From contig JAAYEV010000032.1 of assembly GCA_012728565.1 (NCBI GenBank), forward strand, positions 1 through 53,752: a stretch of DNA of 53,752 nt. The letters are read 5' to 3'. The notes beneath the pieces were generated by a model that had not been told where the DNA came from, searched no databases, and was given only the letters and a program-made list of their open reading frames with translations. How positions within the stretch are numbered: the stretch's first letter is position 1; each line of letters begins with the position of its first letter. The stretch is from Clostridiales bacterium (GTDB lineage: Bacteria; Bacillota; Clostridia; Ch29). Shown piece after piece: positions 9,072 through 18,738 of this stretch. Both the position numbers and the translations under genes were made by a program.

Positions 9072-9479
9072 CTACCTCCTACCTTCGTTTATTACCGTTC
9101 TGAGCCTTGCAAGTCTTGCCGATAGCTGGTCTGTCAAAGCCATGTACATAATAGTGTTTTTGGCCAGGTTTGCGGTTTGAACGTCAATGTCCACGTTGTT
9201 CCCGTCAATCCTTGTCCTTGTGCTTCTATCCCTTGTTATACGGGGAGAGAGCCTATCAAGGCTTTTGTTTGATATGGGAATATGCATCGGGTTTTCGCTG
9301 GACACTTTAAAGTCCCTGTTTCTCATCGCATCCTTCAGAAGGTCCTCGAATTCAACTTTGTAGGCTTTATAATTGGGGGTGTCAACATTTGCTATGTTGT
9401 TGGAGATTACCTGGTTCCTCAGCCAAGAAGCATCCAAGGCTTTCTGAAGAATTGTGAGCACTTGGTTCTCGCTCCGCAT
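9072..9479 (-). CDS. flgB: Flagellar basal-body rod protein FlgB, first gene of the fla operon
   Basis: FlgB is a proximal rod protein and here the first gene of the large flagellar operon. The product (135 residues from the ATG at 9479) contains WLRNQVISNNIANVDTPNYKA, with its first 20 residues already diagnostic, and ends with the C-terminal rod helix NTIMYMALTDQLSARLARLR. The upstream ATG at 9512 is less likely because GGAGG sits 8 bases before the ATG at 9479. A c-di-GMP riboswitch and terminator precede it by about 170-320 bases, so expression of the whole operon probably responds to cyclic di-GMP. Confidence 0.94.
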   Translation of the reverse strand: MRSENQVLTILQKALDASWLRNQVISNNIANVDTPNYKAYKVEFEDLLKDAMRNRDFKVSSENPMHIPISNKSLDRLSPRITRDRSTRTRIDGNNVDIDVQTANLAKNTIMYMALTDQLSARLARLRTVINEGRR

Positions 9480-9646
9480 TTTTCCCACCTCCAGGCTTTT
9501 GAATTGACCCATACTTTAATACATATTCGATGATTTTCATCATATTCCTTCATGTATATCTAAAAATAACCCCCTTTTCTATTTTTTCATACATCATTCC
9601 TCAAATTTCCTAAATCTTTGCAGCGGGCTCTTTAAGGTCCGGCCTT

Positions 9647-9679
9647 AAAAAAACCTGCCGCCCGGAAGCCGGCAACAGG
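9647..9679 (-). terminator. Intrinsic terminator of the flagellar-operon riboswitch (expression platform)
   Basis: On the minus strand a GC-rich hairpin (5' arm CCTGTTGCCGG, 3' arm CCGGGCGGCAGG) is followed directly by seven T residues. It lies about 30 bases after the c-di-GMP aptamer and before flgB. The 5' arm and loop include CCGGCTTCC (plus-strand 9664-9672), which can pair with GGCAGCCGG of the aptamer (plus-strand 9720-9728) in 8 of 9 positions. Such pairing would form an antiterminator when the ligand is absent. Confidence 0.85.
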
Positions 9680-9708
9680 TAAATAAACCGTTTTATAAAA
9701 AGCGGCTG

Positions 9709-9796
9709 TATCCGGCAACCCGGCTGCCATAGCAATGACCTTGCCTTAGGCCCGTGGCTTTGCGTCCCCACCTTTTGATGGGTTTGCCTTTATCGA
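9709..9796 (-). promoter_or_regulatory. Cyclic di-GMP-I (GEMM-I) riboswitch upstream of flgB
   Basis: The minus strand reads AAAGGCAAACC, then a P2 hairpin CCCATCAAAAGGTGGGG, then GACGCAAAGCC and later GGCAGCCGGGTTGCC. These are the conserved blocks of the GEMM-I c-di-GMP aptamer, including the GNRA-like loop and its receptor. It is oriented toward flgB and followed by an intrinsic terminator. In Clostridioides difficile a class I aptamer in the same position turns flagellar genes off when c-di-GMP is high; the overlap of aptamer and antiterminator seen here fits the same off-switch logic. The rest of the 474-base gap (9480-9953) is very AT-rich around 9800-9910. I could not fix a promoter there, and I see no gene. 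Confidence 0.92.
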
Positions 9797-9953
9797 ACAC
9801 TGTCATATTATTAATATATTCTATCATATATTTCTATATATTTTTACTTTTTCCTCCTTTTTTCGTAAAAATATTTTTTATTTTTTCTATTTTTTGTTAT
9901 ACCGACCGTCGTCTCGCCGCTTTATTTCGTTATATATAAGCCCGGTAACTGCT

Positions 9954-11345
9954 TTATATTATGAACCGACCTATGTCCTTCCCGGTTATCAATTCCTTAA
10001 GCTGCGCCTTAACGTATTCCCCGTCAATCACCATGGTTTTCCCCGTAAGCTCGGGTGCGGAGTAGGAAATCTCTTCGAACAACTTCTCTACAATGGAATG
10101 CAGCCTTCTTGCTCCTATGTTTTCATCCGCCTGGTTGACGGCATAGGCTATCTCGGCTATTTGGTCTACCGCGTCGTCCTTGATTACCACCTTCACTCCT
10201 TCGGTATCCAGCAGGGCCGTGTACTGGGTAATAAGGGCGTTTTTTGGCTGGGTCAGTATCCTTTTGAAATCTTCTACCGTCAGGCTGTCAAGTTCCACCC
10301 TTATCGGAAAGCGGCCCTGGAGCTCGGGTATCAGGTCGGAGGGCTTTGATATGTGAAAGGCCCCCGCTGCAATAAACAGTATATGGTCGGTCTTTACCGG
10401 CCCGTACTTTGTCATCACGGTACTGCCCTCCACCAGCGGCAGTATATCCCTCTGCACACCCTCCCTGGAAACGTCCGGCCCGGCCTTGTAGTCCCTGGAC
10501 GCTATCTTGTCTATCTCGTCCAGAAATATTATCCCGTTTTGCTCGGCCTGTTCTATGGCCTCGGCAACCACCTGGTCCATGTCCACCAGTTTGTTGGCTT
10601 CTTCCTGCACCAGCAGTTTCCTTGCCTCCGCCACTGTTACCTTTCTTTTTTTCTTTTTGCCGGGAAGCATTCCGCCAAGGAGGTCACGGAAATTTATAGA
10701 CATCTCTTCGATACCCACCCCGGTGAAAAACTCCACCGGTGTCCCGCCCCTGTCCTCTATTTCAATCTCAACCATTTCATTCTCCAGCTCGCCTATTTTC
10801 AGCTTTGACCTTACTATGTTTCTCTCCTCATGAACCGCCTTCATTCTTTCCCCGTCGCCGGTGTTCTGCTGTTCCGGCGGCTGGCCGAACAAAACCTCCA
10901 GCGGGTTTTTATAGGACGCTTCCTTTTTCGGCGAGGGGACTAAGAGCTCAACTATCCTTTCCTCCGCCGCCGCTTCGGCCTTGCCCCGGACCTGCTCCAC
11001 CATCCTGTTTTTTACCATTCTTATGGAGGTTTCCACCAGGTCCCTAACCATGGAATCCACGTCCCGGCCCACGTAACCGACCTCTGTGAACTTGGTGGCT
11101 TCCACTTTGACGAAGGGCGCATCAACAAGTCTTGCAAGCCTCCGGGCAATCTCGGTCTTGCCTACGCCGGTAGGGCCTATCATTATTATGTTCCTCGGTT
11201 TTATCTCCTCCTGGAGTTCCTCCGGCAGTCTCCTTCGCCGGTACCTGTTTCTAAGGGCCACCGCCACCGACCTTTTCGCGCTGTCCTGGCCTACTATGTA
11301 CTTATCCAGCTGCTTTACTATCTCAGAGGGAGTTAGTTCTCTCAA
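9954..11345 (-). CDS. hslU: ATP-dependent protease ATPase subunit HslU (ClpY)
   Basis: HslU is the AAA+ unfoldase that feeds substrates into the HslV peptidase. At 463 residues it has full length. The Walker A motif GPTGVGKT is at about 57-64, the variable I domain covers roughly 110-240, Walker B is at IIFLDEIDK, and the C-terminal sensor region contains [14 protein letters not shown]. The C-terminal tail ([10 protein letters not shown]) is the segment that inserts into HslV to activate it. The start is TTG at 11345 behind aggagaggtg. It follows hslV by 21 bases. The codY gene, often next in Bacilli and clostridia, is absent; the fla operon leader follows. Confidence 0.96.
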   Translation of the reverse strand: MRELTPSEIVKQLDKYIVGQDSAKRSVAVALRNRYRRRRLPEELQEEIKPRNIIMIGPTGVGKTEIARRLARLVDAPFVKVEATKFTEVGYVGRDVDSMVRDLVETSIRMVKNRMVEQVRGKAEAAAEERIVELLVPSPKKEASYKNPLEVLFGQPPEQQNTGDGERMKAVHEERNIVRSKLKIGELENEMVEIEIEDRGGTPVEFFTGVGIEEMSINFRDLLGGMLPGKKKKRKVTVAEARKLLVQEEANKLVDMDQVVAEAIEQAEQNGIIFLDEIDKIASRDYKAGPDVSREGVQRDILPLVEGSTVMTKYGPVKTDHILFIAAGAFHISKPSDLIPELQGRFPIRVELDSLTVEDFKRILTQPKNALITQYTALLDTEGVKVVIKDDAVDQIAEIAYAVNQADENIGARRLHSIVEKLFEEISYSAPELTGKTMVIDGEYVKAQLKELITGKDIGRFII

Positions 11346-11366
11346 TTTTTCACCTCTCCTTTAACA

Positions 11367-11897
11367 TCATAGCTCCAGTACGGTTATGTCATCATTGGTA
11401 TATACACAAATACCGGACGCTATCCTCAGGGCCTTTTCAGCAATTCCGGCCGCGTCCAACCCGGTGTTTTCGTATAGGGCCCTTGCCGCCGCCAGCGCAT
11501 AAGGCCCGCCCGAGCCAACGGCAATCACGTTGTCGTCCGGTTCTATTACTTCGCCGTTCCCGGAAATAACCAGCAGCGATTCCCTGTCAAGGGCTATCAG
11601 CATTGCCTCCAGCCTTCTTAATACCTTGTCGGTCCTCCAGTCCTTGGCAAGCTCCACCGCAGCCCTCTTAAGGCTTCCCCCGTACTGCTCCAGCTTGCCT
11701 TCGAACTTTTCGGTCAAAGTAAGGGCATCCGCCACCGAACCGGCAAACCCTACCAGGACCCTGTCGTTGTATATCTTCCTTACCTTTTTTGCACGATGTT
11801 TCATTATGGTATGTTCGCCCAGCGTAATCTGGCCGTCTCCAGCAATGGCTCCCTTGCTTCCTTTCCTTACAGCCACAATTGTGGTCCCCTTTATCAC
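11367..11897 (-). CDS. hslV: ATP-dependent protease peptidase subunit HslV (ClpQ)
   Basis: HslV forms the double-ring peptidase of the HslVU protease and is proteasome beta-like. The product (176 residues, GTG start at 11897) begins [13 protein letters not shown]. The Thr after the four-residue leader is the expected N-terminal nucleophile once processed, unlike the Ser of Bacillus subtilis Clp[12 protein letters not shown] and [14 protein letters not shown] are conserved family blocks. It is followed by hslU and preceded by trmFO with a 43-base gap. The recombinase gene xerC, frequent at this position in Firmicutes, is missing. Confidence 0.96.
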   Translation of the reverse strand: MIKGTTIVAVRKGSKGAIAGDGQITLGEHTIMKHRAKKVRKIYNDRVLVGFAGSVADALTLTEKFEGKLEQYGGSLKRAAVELAKDWRTDKVLRRLEAMLIALDRESLLVISGNGEVIEPDDNVIAVGSGGPYALAAARALYENTGLDAAGIAEKALRIASGICVYTNDDITVLEL

Positions 11898-11940
11898 AAT
11901 AACACCACCTTCAATATGAATTGCGTATGCTCACCGGCAC

Positions 11941-13248
11941 CTAGTCCAGGTCCCGGACCATCCGGTCCAGGTATTCCAGCGACCTTTCGGCAAGCATTCT
12001 ATTTCGCATTTTTTTGTCCCTAACCCTTTCCTCCAGCGGCGGCAGCAGGCCAAAATTGGCGTTCATGGGCTGAAAACCGTCACCGGCGGTACCGGTGGTA
12101 ATATACTTTAAAAGCGAACCTATAATGGTTTCCCCCGGCAGCACCGGCAGGGGCTTTCCCTCCATCATCCTTGCCATGCCAATACCGGCAACAAGCCCCG
12201 AGGCAGTGGATTCTATATACCCTTCCACACCCGTTATCTGACCTGCAAACATTATGCTGGGGTCGGTTTTTAGCTGCAGCGTATCAAGCAGCAGCCGGGG
12301 GGAATTGATATAGGTGTTCCTGTGCATAACGCCGTACCTTACAAACTCCGCATCCTTTAATCCAGGAATCATCCTAAACACTCGGTTTTGTTCAGACCAT
12401 CGCAGGTTGGTTTGGAAGCCCACCAGGTTGTACAAGGTACCCTGGGCATTGTCCTGCCTCAGCTGCACCACGGCATAGGGCGTGCGGCCGGTACGGGGGT
12501 CGATTAGGCCCACCGGTCTTAAGGGCCCGTACAGCAGCGTATCCTTTCCCCTTTTTGCCATCACTTCCACCGGCATACACCCCTCGAATACCTTTAAGTC
12601 TTCAAACCGTTTAAGCGGATAGCCTTTAGCCTCCACCAGTTCCGACCAGAACTCTTCGTATTCTTCCCTTGTGAAGGGGCAGTTGAGGTAGTGGTCCCCG
12701 GCCTTTCCATACCTGGAGGCCCTGAATATCACATCCATGTCAAGGGAATCCGCCGTTACTATCGGGGACGCCGCGTCATAGAAATACAGGTATTCACAGT
12801 CCAGTACTTTTGCCAGGGCCTTGGCAAGCCCGTCGGAAGTCAGAGGGCCGGTGGCGATTATCGCAGGCCCTACGGGGAACTCTGTAACCTCCTGCCTTAT
12901 AACTTCTATGTTGTGGTTTTCTTCAATCATGCGGGTTACCTGCCGGGCAAAGCCCTCCCTGTCCACCGCCAGCGCCGCGCCGGCGGGCACGGTGTTGTTG
13001 TCGGCGCATTTTATAATGAGGGAATCCAGCCTTCTCATTTCTTCCTTAAGAAGTCCCGCCGCATTCTCCAGCAGGTTTGACCTTAAGGAATTGCTGCAGA
13101 CAAGCTCTGCAAACAGGTCCGTATGGTGCGCCGGCGTCATTTTTTCCGGTCTCATTTCATAAAGCTTAACCTTGATACCCCTTTTCGCCAGCTGCCATGC
13201 CGCTTCACTTCCGGCCAGCCCTGCTCCTATCACAGTTACCGATTTCAT
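11941..13248 (-). CDS. trmFO: Methylenetetrahydrofolate-tRNA-(uracil-5-)-methyltransferase TrmFO
   Basis: TrmFO makes ribothymidine at position 54 of tRNA using methylenetetrahydrofolate as carbon donor and FAD as reductant. The 435-residue protein starts with the FAD-binding [11 protein letters not shown] (about 8-18) and has the family blocks [29 protein letters not shown] and the C-terminal [12 protein letters not shown]. These distinguish it from the related MnmG. It sits in the cluster topA-trmFO-hslVU typical of Firmicutes. Confidence 0.96.
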   Translation of the reverse strand: MKSVTVIGAGLAGSEAAWQLAKRGIKVKLYEMRPEKMTPAHHTDLFAELVCSNSLRSNLLENAAGLLKEEMRRLDSLIIKCADNNTVPAGAALAVDREGFARQVTRMIEENHNIEVIRQEVTEFPVGPAIIATGPLTSDGLAKALAKVLDCEYLYFYDAASPIVTADSLDMDVIFRASRYGKAGDHYLNCPFTREEYEEFWSELVEAKGYPLKRFEDLKVFEGCMPVEVMAKRGKDTLLYGPLRPVGLIDPRTGRTPYAVVQLRQDNAQGTLYNLVGFQTNLRWSEQNRVFRMIPGLKDAEFVRYGVMHRNTYINSPRLLLDTLQLKTDPSIMFAGQITGVEGYIESTASGLVAGIGMARMMEGKPLPVLPGETIIGSLLKYITTGTAGDGFQPMNANFGLLPPLEERVRDKKMRNRMLAERSLEYLDRMVRDLD

Positions 13249-13320
13249 GATGTTTCACCCGTCTTCATATAAAGTTACCGTTCCTAATGCATCCGTACAT
13301 AAATAATACGTCACACCGTA

Positions 13321-15384
13321 TCATCCGCCGTAGTTTTCGCATTCTTCGTTAAGGCACACCGGCCCGTTTTCCTTCCTGCCCTTGGCCTCCCACAGGTTTT
13401 GGCCGCATTCCTTGCATTTTTCCGTCGAAGGCTTGTTCCATGTCATAAAGTCACAGTCGGGATAATTGGCACACCCGTAAAAGGTCCTCCCCTTTTTGGT
13501 CCTTTTGACAACAATGTCGCCACCGCACTTGGGGCATGGGACCCCCGCCTTTTCCAATAGCGGCTTGGTGTTCCTGCATTCAGGGAAGCCCGGGCAGGCA
13601 AGGAATTTACCGTATTTCCCGTGCTTTATCACCATATTCCTGCCGCAGCGTTCGCATACTTCATCGGTTTCCTTTTCCTTGATGACTATCTTCTCCATTT
13701 TTTTCTCCGCCCTGGACACCATTTCCTCCAGGGGGCGGTAAAAGTCCTCCACGACCTTTCTCCATTCAATCCCGTTTTCTTCTATTTCATCCAGCTTCTC
13801 TTCCATGTCCGCCGTAAAATCCACGTCCACGATATCGGCAAAGTATTCCTCCATAACCTCGTTCACCACCTTGCCGAGGTATGTGGGCACAAGGGACTTT
13901 TTATCCTTTTCCACGTAACCCCTCTGCAAGATGGTGGATATTACTGGGGCATAGGTGCTGGGCCTTCCGATCCCGTCATCCTCAAGAGCTTTAATAAGCG
14001 AAGCTTCGGTGTACCTTGCCGGGGGCTGTGTGAAATACTGTTTGTCCTCCAGCTTCTTAACCTTCAGCAAGTCCCCCTTTTCCAGCGGTGGTATCTCCTC
14101 CTGCTTGTTCTCGGCATCATCGTCCATTACCTGCAAAAACCCCTTGAAGGTAAGTGACATGCCGGCAGCCTTAAACAGGTACTGCCCGCACGCTACGCTT
14201 ACATTCACCGTGTCGTACAGGGCATCCACCATCTGGGACGCAACAAAACGTTTCCAGATAAGGCTGTATACCTTGTACTGGTCCGGGGTAAGGGAGTCCT
14301 TTATGCTGTCGGGGGTCCTGCTGACCGACGTTGGCCTTATGGCCTCGTGGGCCCCCTGGGCGCCCTTTTTACTCTTATAATAACGGGGCTTTTCGGGCAG
14401 GTAGCCCTCTCCCCATTCTTTTTTGACATAGTCCCTGACCTGGGCCAGGGCCGTATCCGATATGCGCACCGAGTCGGTCCTCATGTATGTTATAAGCCCC
14501 TCGGTGCCGGCACCCTTTATATCGACACCCTCGTACAGCTGCTGGGCGGCGGTCATGGTCCTTTTTACCGTAAACCCCAGTTTATTGTGCGCATCCTGCT
14601 GCAGGCTGCTGGTAATATAGGGAGGGTACGGGCTTCTTGCCTTTTTGCCCTTCTTTATCTCGGTGACTTCATATTTTCCGTCCTTTATTTCCTTGAGTAC
14701 GCTGTCCATTTCTTCCCTGCTGCCGATGGATATCTTCTTTCCGTCCCGGGAATGAAGCTCCACCTTGAAGCTTTCCTTGCGGTCCTTTTTGTACAGTGTC
14801 GCAAACAGCCGCCAGTATTCCTGAGGAACAAACTTCTCTATTTGCTCCTCGCGGTCGCAAATAAGCCTTAGGGCAACCGACTGGACCCGGCCGGCGCTTA
14901 AGCCCTTTTTTACCTTTTTCCACAATAGCGGGCTAATCTCGTAACCCACCAGGCGGTCCACTATCCTTCGCGCCTGCTGGGCATCCACCAGCCTGCCGTC
15001 GATGGGCCTTGGGTTTTTCAGCGCCCTTTTTACCGCGTCCTTTGTGACCTCGTTGAACTCAATCCTGCACGGCGAAGAGGTATCCAGGTCCAGTATATGG
15101 GCAAGGTGCCAGGAAATTGCCTCCCCTTCCCTGTCCGGGTCGGTGGCAAGGAGAATTTTGTCCGCCTCCTTGGCTTCCTTTTTTATCTTGTCCAGAACCG
15201 GTCCCTTTCCTCTTATTGTAATATACTTGGGCTCAAAACCTCTTTCCTTGTCAACCCCCATCTGGCTCTTGGGCAGGTCCCGCACATGGCCCATGGATGC
15301 TTCCACCTTGTAGCCCCTGCCAAGAAATTTTTTTATCGTCTTTGCCTTGGCGGGGGATTCCACTATAACCAGGCACTTTGTCAT
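13321..15384 (-). CDS. topA: DNA topoisomerase I
   Basis: This is the type IA topoisomerase that relaxes negative supercoils. The N-terminal TOPRIM domain carries VIVESPAKAKTI and DPDREGEAISWHL, and the active-site Tyr lies in LITYMRTDSVR (about residue 296). Three C-terminal Cys4 zinc ribbons follow (CERC...CPGFPEC, CPKC...CANYPDC, CKEC...CLNEEC). The start at 15384 gives 687 residues; GGAGG lies 8 bases upstream, while the ATG at 15393 is too close to it. dprA lies upstream with an 17-base gap and trmFO downstream. Confidence 0.96.
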   Translation of the reverse strand: MTKCLVIVESPAKAKTIKKFLGRGYKVEASMGHVRDLPKSQMGVDKERGFEPKYITIRGKGPVLDKIKKEAKEADKILLATDPDREGEAISWHLAHILDLDTSSPCRIEFNEVTKDAVKRALKNPRPIDGRLVDAQQARRIVDRLVGYEISPLLWKKVKKGLSAGRVQSVALRLICDREEQIEKFVPQEYWRLFATLYKKDRKESFKVELHSRDGKKISIGSREEMDSVLKEIKDGKYEVTEIKKGKKARSPYPPYITSSLQQDAHNKLGFTVKRTMTAAQQLYEGVDIKGAGTEGLITYMRTDSVRISDTALAQVRDYVKKEWGEGYLPEKPRYYKSKKGAQGAHEAIRPTSVSRTPDSIKDSLTPDQYKVYSLIWKRFVASQMVDALYDTVNVSVACGQYLFKAAGMSLTFKGFLQVMDDDAENKQEEIPPLEKGDLLKVKKLEDKQYFTQPPARYTEASLIKALEDDGIGRPSTYAPVISTILQRGYVEKDKKSLVPTYLGKVVNEVMEEYFADIVDVDFTADMEEKLDEIEENGIEWRKVVEDFYRPLEEMVSRAEKKMEKIVIKEKETDEVCERCGRNMVIKHGKYGKFLACPGFPECRNTKPLLEKAGVPCPKCGGDIVVKRTKKGRTFYGCANYPDCDFMTWNKPSTEKCKECGQNLWEAKGRKENGPVCLNEECENYGG

Positions 15385-15401
15385 ATCATTCACCTCCGTC
15401 G

Positions 15402-16499
15402 TTATCTGGCCACGAAATAGTTGCCGGGCAGCCTTTGAATCAGTCCTTCCACCTCGTAATGGGTAAGCAGCGCGTTCAGCTGGTTTATTCTAAGGCCGCT
15501 CTCGGAAAGGAGGTCATCTATATGAACCGGCTGCTGTCCAATCATCCTTAGAACCTTGTCTTCAGTTTTTCCCGTCCCGGCTCCAATTAACCCGTTGTCG
15601 TCGTCTTTTTTTTCTCGGCTTTGCAGCATCGCAAAGGGGAACTCTTCCAGGATATCCTCCACCCGGTTAACAATTTTTGCACCCTGTTTTATCAGGTTGT
15701 TGGTACCGGCGCTGGTGGCACTGTTTATATTGCCCGGCACCGCGAATACTTCCCGGTTCTGCTCAAGGGCAAAGTCCGCGGTAATCAATGCGCCGCTCCT
15801 TTCGGAAGCCTCTACAACCACCACCCCCAGCGACAGCCCGCTTATCAGCCTGTTCCGGGCAGGAAAGTTACCCCTTAAGGGACTGGTTCCCGGCGGGTAC
15901 TCGCTAAGCAGCAGCCCGCCTCCGGATATTTCCTTCATAAGCTGATAGTTTTCCCTGGGATATACAACGTCCAGGCCGTTACCCATAACCGCTATGGTCT
16001 TTCCCCCTACCGCCAGGGCACCCTTGTGGGCATAGCTGTCAATACCCCTGGCGAAACCGCTTACTATGTTAAACCCTGCCCTTGCCAGCTGTTCCGCCAG
16101 TTTAAAAGCCACCTTTTTTCCATAGTAACTGGCGTTCCTTGACCCAACAATGGCTATACAGTTTCCCTCCAGTGCCTTCCTGTCTCCCTTTACGTACAAA
16201 AGGTACGGTGGATTGTATATCTCCTTAAGCAGTGCGGGGTAGTAATCCGAGGTTATCGGGATGGTTGAAATATTGTGCCTCTCAAGGCTGTACAGGCAGT
16301 GTTCCAGCCTTGCCTCGTTCTTGTGTGCAAGAATCTGCCTAATAACCCCACGATCAATTCCCTTTACTTTTTCAAGGTCTTCACGGCCGGCTTCCCAAAC
16401 CGATTTAGCCGAACCGAAATGTTCAATGAGCCTTTTGATCCTAATGCCGCCAATATTCCTTATCCCGGACAGCCAGATTAAGTACTTATCCTGTTCCAT
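15402..16499 (-). CDS. dprA: DNA-processing protein DprA (Smf)
   Basis: DprA loads RecA onto incoming single-stranded DNA during natural transformation and is also found widely in non-competent bacteria. The 365-residue product has an N-terminal helix-hairpin-helix-like region (GIRNIGGIRIKRLIEHFG), the extended Rossmann fold with IVGSRNASYYGKKVA, SGFARGIDSYAHKGAL and VEASERSGALITADFALEQ, and a C-terminal winged helix (about 300-365). The ATG at 16499 is 7 bases after GGAGGG; a GTG one codon upstream is an alternative. It forms a pair with comM. Confidence 0.95.
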   Translation of the reverse strand: MEQDKYLIWLSGIRNIGGIRIKRLIEHFGSAKSVWEAGREDLEKVKGIDRGVIRQILAHKNEARLEHCLYSLERHNISTIPITSDYYPALLKEIYNPPYLLYVKGDRKALEGNCIAIVGSRNASYYGKKVAFKLAEQLARAGFNIVSGFARGIDSYAHKGALAVGGKTIAVMGNGLDVVYPRENYQLMKEISGGGLLLSEYPPGTSPLRGNFPARNRLISGLSLGVVVVEASERSGALITADFALEQNREVFAVPGNINSATSAGTNNLIKQGAKIVNRVEDILEEFPFAMLQSREKKDDDNGLIGAGTGKTEDKVLRMIGQQPVHIDDLLSESGLRINQLNALLTHYEVEGLIQRLPGNYFVAR

Positions 16500-16518
16500 C
16501 ACGTATCCCTCCTTCAGT

Positions 16519-18030
16519 TCAACTTGTAATTCTATATTGAAGTGCTTCGGCTATATCCTCCACTTCAACGCCGCCCTTTTCCTCAAGGTCGGCTATGGTT
16601 CTTGCAACCTTCAGCACCTTGACATATCCCCTGGCACTTAAACCCAGCCTCCTGTAGGTGCTGTTCAAAAAGTCCATGGCCCTTGCGCTTACCCGGCAAT
16701 TCTGTTCTATATCCTTTATTGATAGCTGGGAATTGTACAACAGTCCTTTGCCTTTCAACCTATTATATTGTATTTCACGGGCCCTGATTACTCTTTCTTT
16801 TACCTCGGCGGAAGTTGCCCCGCCTTTTCTCCGGTCAAGGTCCTGCACAGGGACCCTTGATATTTCAACCTGCAGGTCAATTCTATCCATTAACGGCCCG
16901 GATATCCTGCCGAAATACTTCTGAATATCCCTTGGCGAGCACCGGCATTCCCGCGTATGGTCCCCGTAATAGCCACAGGGACACGGGTTTGCGCTGGCCG
17001 CCAGCAAAAATTTCGCCGGAAAGGAAAAGGTTGCATTCACCCTTGAAACGGTAATGACTTCGTTTTCCACTGGCTGTCTCAGGGCCTCCAGCACCCTCCT
17101 GGAGAACTCCGGCAATTCATCCAAAAATAAAACACCCTGGTGGGCAAGGCTTATTTCTCCCGGCCTGGGGATGGTGCCCCCGCCTACCAGTGACGCCGCC
17201 GAGATGGTATGATGGGGCGCCCTGAAGGGAGGTACCCTTATAATGGATTTTCCCTCCAACTTGCCTGCAATACTGTAGATCTTGGTAACTTCCAGGGCCT
17301 GCTCCTCTTTTAGGTCGGGCAAAATTGTAGGAAGCCTCCTGGCAAGCATTGTTTTTCCCGAACCGGGGGGGCCTATAAGTATTATGTTATGCATGCCGGC
17401 GGCGGCTATCTCCAGCGCCCGCTTGGCGTTTTCCTGACCCCTGACGTCGCTTAGGTCCAATTCGGCTCCGGGTGCCTCCGGCGGATGCTCGCTTTTCTTG
17501 GGCTGCTTGTATTTTTCAGGTGCCTTTAGATACTCGACAGCTTCATCCAGCGACTTTATCCCGATTATCTCCATGTTCTCAACTATGGAGGCTTCTTCGG
17601 CGTTGTCCCGGGGAAGTATTATTCTGGAAAACCCCATTTCTTTAAGGGCTATTGCCATGGTTAGGATGCCCTTTACCTTTTTTACCTCCCCCCCGAGGGA
17701 CAGTTCGCCAATAATGGCGGTGTCCTCCATCGGAAATGCCGGTTCCACCTGTCCCGAGGACAAAAGTATTCCAACGGCAATTGGGAGGTCATAGAAAGCC
17801 CCCTCTTTTCTTATGTCGGCGGGCGCCATGTTTACCGTTATCCTTTTTAATGGAAACTCCATGCCCGAATTCTTTATGGCGGACCGCACCCTTTCCTTTG
17901 ATTCGTTTACCGCAGCGTCGGGAAGGCCCACTATTTGGCAGGACGGAAGGCCGTTGGAGATGAAGGTTTCAATTTCCACGCAGTATCCGTCCATCCCAAA
18001 AAAACAGCAGCTATACACCTTTGACAGCAT
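16519..18030 (-). CDS. comM: Magnesium-chelatase-like AAA+ ATPase ComM/YifB
   Basis: The product (503 residues) belongs to the YifB/ComM family, AAA+ helicases that in Vibrio promote branch migration during integration of transforming DNA. It has an N-terminal Lon-protease-like fold (KERVRSAIKNSGMEFP), a Walker A GPPGSGKT at about 219-226, Walker B VLFLDELPEF, and the C-terminal Mg-chelatase region with LSARGYVKVLKVARTIADLE. A Cys-rich insert CPCGYYGDHTRECRCS is typical of the family. It is adjacent to dprA, another DNA uptake gene. True chelatase function is not expected. Confidence 0.94.
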   Translation of the reverse strand: MLSKVYSCCFFGMDGYCVEIETFISNGLPSCQIVGLPDAAVNESKERVRSAIKNSGMEFPLKRITVNMAPADIRKEGAFYDLPIAVGILLSSGQVEPAFPMEDTAIIGELSLGGEVKKVKGILTMAIALKEMGFSRIILPRDNAEEASIVENMEIIGIKSLDEAVEYLKAPEKYKQPKKSEHPPEAPGAELDLSDVRGQENAKRALEIAAAGMHNIILIGPPGSGKTMLARRLPTILPDLKEEQALEVTKIYSIAGKLEGKSIIRVPPFRAPHHTISAASLVGGGTIPRPGEISLAHQGVLFLDELPEFSRRVLEALRQPVENEVITVSRVNATFSFPAKFLLAASANPCPCGYYGDHTRECRCSPRDIQKYFGRISGPLMDRIDLQVEISRVPVQDLDRRKGGATSAEVKERVIRAREIQYNRLKGKGLLYNSQLSIKDIEQNCRVSARAMDFLNSTYRRLGLSARGYVKVLKVARTIADLEEKGGVEVEDIAEALQYRITS

Positions 18031-18090
18031 ATTACCACCCCAGCTTGCCGTACTTTTAAAAAATCCTGCAGGGCACCCTTCAGCCCCGGC

Positions 18091-18468
18091 TCAATAATAC
18101 CCCGGCCAAGCATCGAAGGCATCCTTTATAAGCCTTAGCTGTTTTGCTTCACTGTCCTTTATTAAAACTTCCACCACGTCAAACCTAACCTGCCGGTACG
18201 GTACTTTATGCCGCGCAATATAGGACAGCGCAATCCTGGTAAGCCTTCTTTGTTTTTCCCGGTTTACCGCCTCGCCGGGGGTGCCGCACCTCGTGCTCCT
18301 CCTGGTTTTCACTTCCACAAACACAAGGACTTCACCGTCATAAGCTATAATATCCGCTTCGCCCTGTTTGTCCCGGTAATTGGCCTGGATTATCCTGTAC
18401 CCCATGTTTTCCAGGTACTCTTTTGCGGCGTCCTCCCCCATTTTACCCGTTCGGAGGCCGGAAGTCAT
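18091..18468 (-). CDS. yraN: UPF0102 family protein YraN (endonuclease-like fold)
   Basis: The family has a restriction-endonuclease-like fold; its function is not established. The typical blocks are GKMGEDAAKEYLENMGYRII, the predicted nuclease core GEADIIAYDGEVLVFVEVKTR (split around D and ExK), and PYRQVRFDVVEVL. The core Asp and Glu-Val-Lys residues are present. Several in-frame starts exist; the ATG at 18468 (MTSGLRTGKMGE, 125 residues) best matches family length, while an ATG at 18528 would overlap the upstream gene by 86 bases. The gene lies in the usual rnhB-yraN-comM order. Confidence 0.9.
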   Translation of the reverse strand: MTSGLRTGKMGEDAAKEYLENMGYRIIQANYRDKQGEADIIAYDGEVLVFVEVKTRRSTRCGTPGEAVNREKQRRLTRIALSYIARHKVPYRQVRFDVVEVLIKDSEAKQLRLIKDAFDAWPGYY

Positions 18469-18736
18469 CCCTTTCATCCCCTTCTTTTTTGTTGAGCATG
18501 TAAATAAACGATAAAACCTCGGCAACAATACCGTACAGTTCCGGGGGAATCTCCCTTCCTATTTCAACCCTGCCTAGCATCTCGGCCAGGTTTTCTTCCC
18601 TGTAAAGCGGCACACCCGATTTCGCCGCAATCTCCAGTATTTTATCCGCCACAATGCCCCGGCCGTACGCGGTGAGCCTGGGTGCGCTGTCCCCCTCGCC
18701 GTATTCTATTGAAGCTGCAATGCGCTTGTTATCCAT
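18443..18736 (-). CDS. FlhB C-terminal-domain-like small protein (YlqH type)
   Basis: This 97-residue protein resembles the cytoplasmic C-terminal domain of FlhB/YscU (AASIEYGEGDSAPRLTAYGRG, KILEIAAKSGVPLYRE and IPPELYGIVAEVLSFIY) but lacks the membrane part. The NPTH autocleavage motif of FlhB is not present at the expected place, where SAPRLTA stands instead. Bacillus subtilis YlqH is the counterpart in the same rnhB-region cluster. Its role is unknown; competition or cooperation with FlhB in export switching is only an inference. Its end overlaps the start of yraN. Confidence 0.82.
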   Translation of the reverse strand: MDNKRIAASIEYGEGDSAPRLTAYGRGIVADKILEIAAKSGVPLYREENLAEMLGRVEIGREIPPELYGIVAEVLSFIYMLNKKEGDERDDFRPPNG

Positions 18737-18738
18737 GT

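Noticed and set aside
17931-18122. 63-codon minus-strand frame across the comM-yraN gap
   Set aside because: Overlaps the starts of two well-supported frames and has no recognisable features.
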